Assembly: GCF_004122105.1 (NCBI RefSeq)
Contig: NZ_SBKN01000004.1
Coordinates: 186,001 to 250,000, forward strand
Length of the DNA stretch: 64,000 nt
DNA from: Flavobacterium stagni
Lineage (GTDB): Bacteria > Bacteroidota > Bacteroidia > Flavobacteriales > Flavobacteriaceae
Direction of reading: 5' to 3'
Numbering within the stretch: position 1 is the stretch's first letter; each line of letters starts with the position of its first letter. Below are positions 62,069 through 64,000 of the stretch, in pieces. The notes below the pieces were generated by a model, which was given only the letters and a program-made list of their open reading frames with translations, was not told the DNA's origin and did not search any database. A program made the position numbers and the translations under genes.

Positions 62069-63199
62069 CTAAATTTTACGTAATCGCTCGACCGCTTGTG
62101 CTAATGTGGCCTCCTCTTTCGCAAAACAAAACCGAATGCATTGATTCTGAGTGTTTTCTTTGTAAAAAGGGGAAAGTGGCACCGTCGCAACACCAAATTC
62201 AGTCACCAAACGTTTCGTGAATTCCAAATCGTTTTCCTTACTTATCGAACGGTAGGAAGCCAACTGGAAATAGGATCCCTCACAAGGCAATAATTCAAAT
62301 CGCGTGTCGGCCATCAGGTTGCGAAAATAATCGCGCTTCTTTTGGTAAAAAGCCCCCAATTCCTGCACATCCACAAAGTCCATGTAGTCGTTTAACGCCG
62401 CTTGGGCTACCGAGTTCACGCAGAATACCAAGAACTGGTGCACCTTTTTAATCTCTTGCATCAAAGGGTCCGCCGCAATTACATATCCCACTTTCCATCC
62501 CGTAATATGAAAGGATTTTCCAAACGAAGAAACCGTAATCACCCGATCCCATAACCTTGGATAATGATGAATCGAAATATGCTTTTGTTCAAACGTAATG
62601 TATTCATACACCTCATCCGAAAGCACCAACAACTGTGGATGCAAAGCCATAACTTGCTCCAACTGTTCAAAATCACTTTTTGACCATACCCGACCCGACG
62701 GATTGTGTGGGTTGTTGATGATTAACATTCTCGTCTTGGCCGTAATCGTATTGCCTATCCGTTCCCAGTCGGGAAGGAAGTCAGCTGTCATCGGTATCCG
62801 CACAGGAATCCCTTGACACAATACGATCGGTGTTTCATAACTGTCGTAACTAGGATCCAAAATCACGACTTCTTCACCCGGATGCACCAAGGCTTGTATT
62901 GTAGCAAATAGGCCTTCTGTTGCGCCAGCAGTAACAAGCACTTCAGTAGTGGCATCGACCGTGCGCCCATAGGAATCTTGGGTGAGTTGGGCCAAACGCG
63001 CCAACAAAGGTGGATAGCCACTCATAGGGGCATATTGGTGTTGATCGGCATGCGCCCAACGCGATAAACTGTCCCGTAAACGGGGATCTACCGGGAAATT
63101 GGGAAACCCTTGGGATAAATTAATGGCCTGGTGTTGTGCCGCCAATTGCGACATGACCGTAAATATACTGGTTCCTACGTGCGGAAGTTTAGAGAGCAT
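62069..63199 (-). CDS. Class I aminotransferase, methionine aminotransferase (YbdL)-like
   Basis: 376-residue PLP enzyme. The N-terminus INLSQGFPNFPVDPRL and the substrate region NNPHNPSGRVWS, cofactor Tyr/Asp in LSDEVYEYITFE, PLP-Lys in SSFGKSFHITGWKVGY and C-terminal Arg in CIRFCFAKEE are present. The SQGFPNF form is that of methionine/kynurenine aminotransferases (YbdL/KAT). Probably recycles methionine or aromatic keto acids. Start ATG 63199. Confidence 0.9.
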   Translation of the reverse strand: MLSKLPHVGTSIFTVMSQLAAQHQAINLSQGFPNFPVDPRLRDSLSRWAHADQHQYAPMSGYPPLLARLAQLTQDSYGRTVDATTEVLVTAGATEGLFATIQALVHPGEEVVILDPSYDSYETPIVLCQGIPVRIPMTADFLPDWERIGNTITAKTRMLIINNPHNPSGRVWSKSDFEQLEQVMALHPQLLVLSDEVYEYITFEQKHISIHHYPRLWDRVITVSSFGKSFHITGWKVGYVIAADPLMQEIKKVHQFLVFCVNSVAQAALNDYMDFVDVQELGAFYQKKRDYFRNLMADTRFELLPCEGSYFQLASYRSISKENDLEFTKRLVTEFGVATVPLSPFYKENTQNQCIRFCFAKEEATLAQAVERLRKI

Positions 63200-63252
63200 G
63201 ATTTTGCTGTTTCCGACGAAGGTAACAAAATTTCATTCGGTGCACAAACCAA

Positions 63253-64000
63253 TTAGTACAAGGCTTTGCGGTAAACAATCGTCCCGTTATCCAATTTGAT
63301 TTTCAGTATCCAACCCGCATGTTGTGGCAGTAAACGCTGCAACACCACAGGTTCCATACCAGTATGCGAATACACATCCACCAAGCGGCCTACCAAATCA
63401 TATACTGTCACTTCAGCGATGGGCAATTGGGTGGAATGCACCGCCAATTGCTGTTGCGTCACCACCGACACTGTAGATTCCCATTCCCAGTTGGGTTGCT
63501 CTAACGCCTGTGTTTGGTAGACAATAGAGAAACGGTCCAATTGCGCACCAGGGGTAGCCGTAAATTGGTAGGGATTGGCTTTCAAATCGTGGTATACCCC
63601 TAAAAGATTGTCTTTTAGGTAAATGGCTTGTTGGTTGAACTGGCCATCGGTTGCCGCGATACCAATACGATAAAGTCCTTGTTCTGGTAAATGAACACCA
63701 AGTGGAACTTCATCGTCTACCTGAAACGGTAATGCCCGACCCTGAATGTTGTATTTGTCTTGGTCAATTTTAGAAAACAATTGAATCTGCGACATCACGG
63801 CAATGCGGTTGTCAAAGAAATGGTCCGCCTGCATGGTTGCATTTTGGACATATCCAATTAAAGTGCGATCCGTTGCGCCTGTGGGTCCGATAATGTCCAA
63901 CCAATACCGGTGGCGCTCCAATTGCGTTATTGCATTGGGTTGGGCCGCACGGTAAAAAGCGGTATTGTTCAACAGTGCATTACGCATGGTATTGTTGAAT
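63253..64000 (-). CDS. Type IX secretion substrate, C-terminal part (truncated at the window edge)
   Basis: At least 248 codons, open to the right window edge. The visible part is beta-rich with YNIQGRALPFQVDDEVPLGVHLPEQGLYRIGIAA, and the last 65 residues form a type A sorting domain (VTVYDLVGRLVDVYSHTGM ... GWILKIKLDNGTIVYRKALY). It is a secreted or surface protein of unknown function; related large proteins carry repeats of this DUF-like beta domain. An internal ATG at 63987 is not the true start. Confidence 0.8.
   Translation of the reverse strand, partial: FNNTMRNALLNNTAFYRAAQPNAITQLERHRYWLDIIGPTGATDRTLIGYVQNATMQADHFFDNRIAVMSQIQLFSKIDQDKYNIQGRALPFQVDDEVPLGVHLPEQGLYRIGIAATDGQFNQQAIYLKDNLLGVYHDLKANPYQFTATPGAQLDRFSIVYQTQALEQPNWEWESTVSVVTQQQLAVHSTQLPIAEVTVYDLVGRLVDVYSHTGMEPVVLQRLLPQHAGWILKIKLDNGTIVYRKALY

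Overview
The window is chromosomal DNA of a Bacteroidota bacterium, most likely a Flavobacteriaceae member (Flavobacterium-like). The reasons are low GC; no Shine-Dalgarno sites but A-rich leaders; promoters of the TTTG-N20-TAnnTTTG type (best before ffh and the cold-shock gene); type IX secretion C-terminal sorting domains on three proteins; an ECF sigma/FecR/TonB-receptor locus; Bacteroidota-type TonB, LepB and DUF5683 proteins; and typical gene order (parA-parB-DUF5683-dapB-lepB-wbqC, mutL-rhomboid-rhomboid-EEP).

Layout. 1-6.6 kb: 3' end of argS, then a surface-signalling locus (TonB receptor, FecR anti-sigma factor, ECF sigma factor) facing two lipoprotein genes. 6.7-9.5 kb: ffh, folD and an acetyltransferase. 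9.5-12.9 kb: a small exported protein, a large leucine-rich-repeat type IX substrate, and a 670-base spacer with a possible small transcript and repeats. 12.9-31.4 kb: mostly housekeeping genes (rluF, Nif3-like, lpxK, purine nucleoside phosphorylase, a hybrid histidine kinase, gap, lipA, an MFS transporter, tonB, a second ECF sigma factor, GT2, murB, recF). 31.5-37.7 kb, + strand: a TPR membrane protein, ribH, mutL, two rhomboid proteases and an EEP-family hydrolase. 37.7-43.9 kb, - strand: the parAB-dapB-lepB cluster and a dienoyl-CoA-reductase-like SDR. 44-48 kb: a repeat-rich spacer, a type IX substrate, a TPR/LuxR regulator and a LysR regulator. 48.4-54.8 kb: a tripartite RND efflux operon and a structured 3' element. 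55-61 kb: small hypothetical genes all on the - strand, the last three or four separated by related structured repeats. 61-62 kb: a gene-poor patch of micro-repeats, a large hairpin and tRNA-Pro(GGG). 62-64 kb: a methionine-aminotransferase-like gene and the 3' part of another type IX substrate.

The most informative observations concern regulation. (1) An exact 18-bp sequence, followed at the same distance by a near-identical 9-mer, lies before both the FecR-receptor pair and the facing lipoprotein gene. (2) A near-identical 18-bp element lies exactly 32 nt upstream of the -7 box of both the LuxR-type regulator and the neighbouring type IX substrate, suggesting autoregulation plus a private target. 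(3) A cassette-like series of small orphan genes is separated by repeats with long inverted arms. (4) A repeat family at 12.8 and 44.0 kb shows a compensatory base-pair change in its stem. (5) A probable structured RNA with pseudoknot potential follows the efflux operon. No CRISPR array, phage, transposase or integrase gene was seen.
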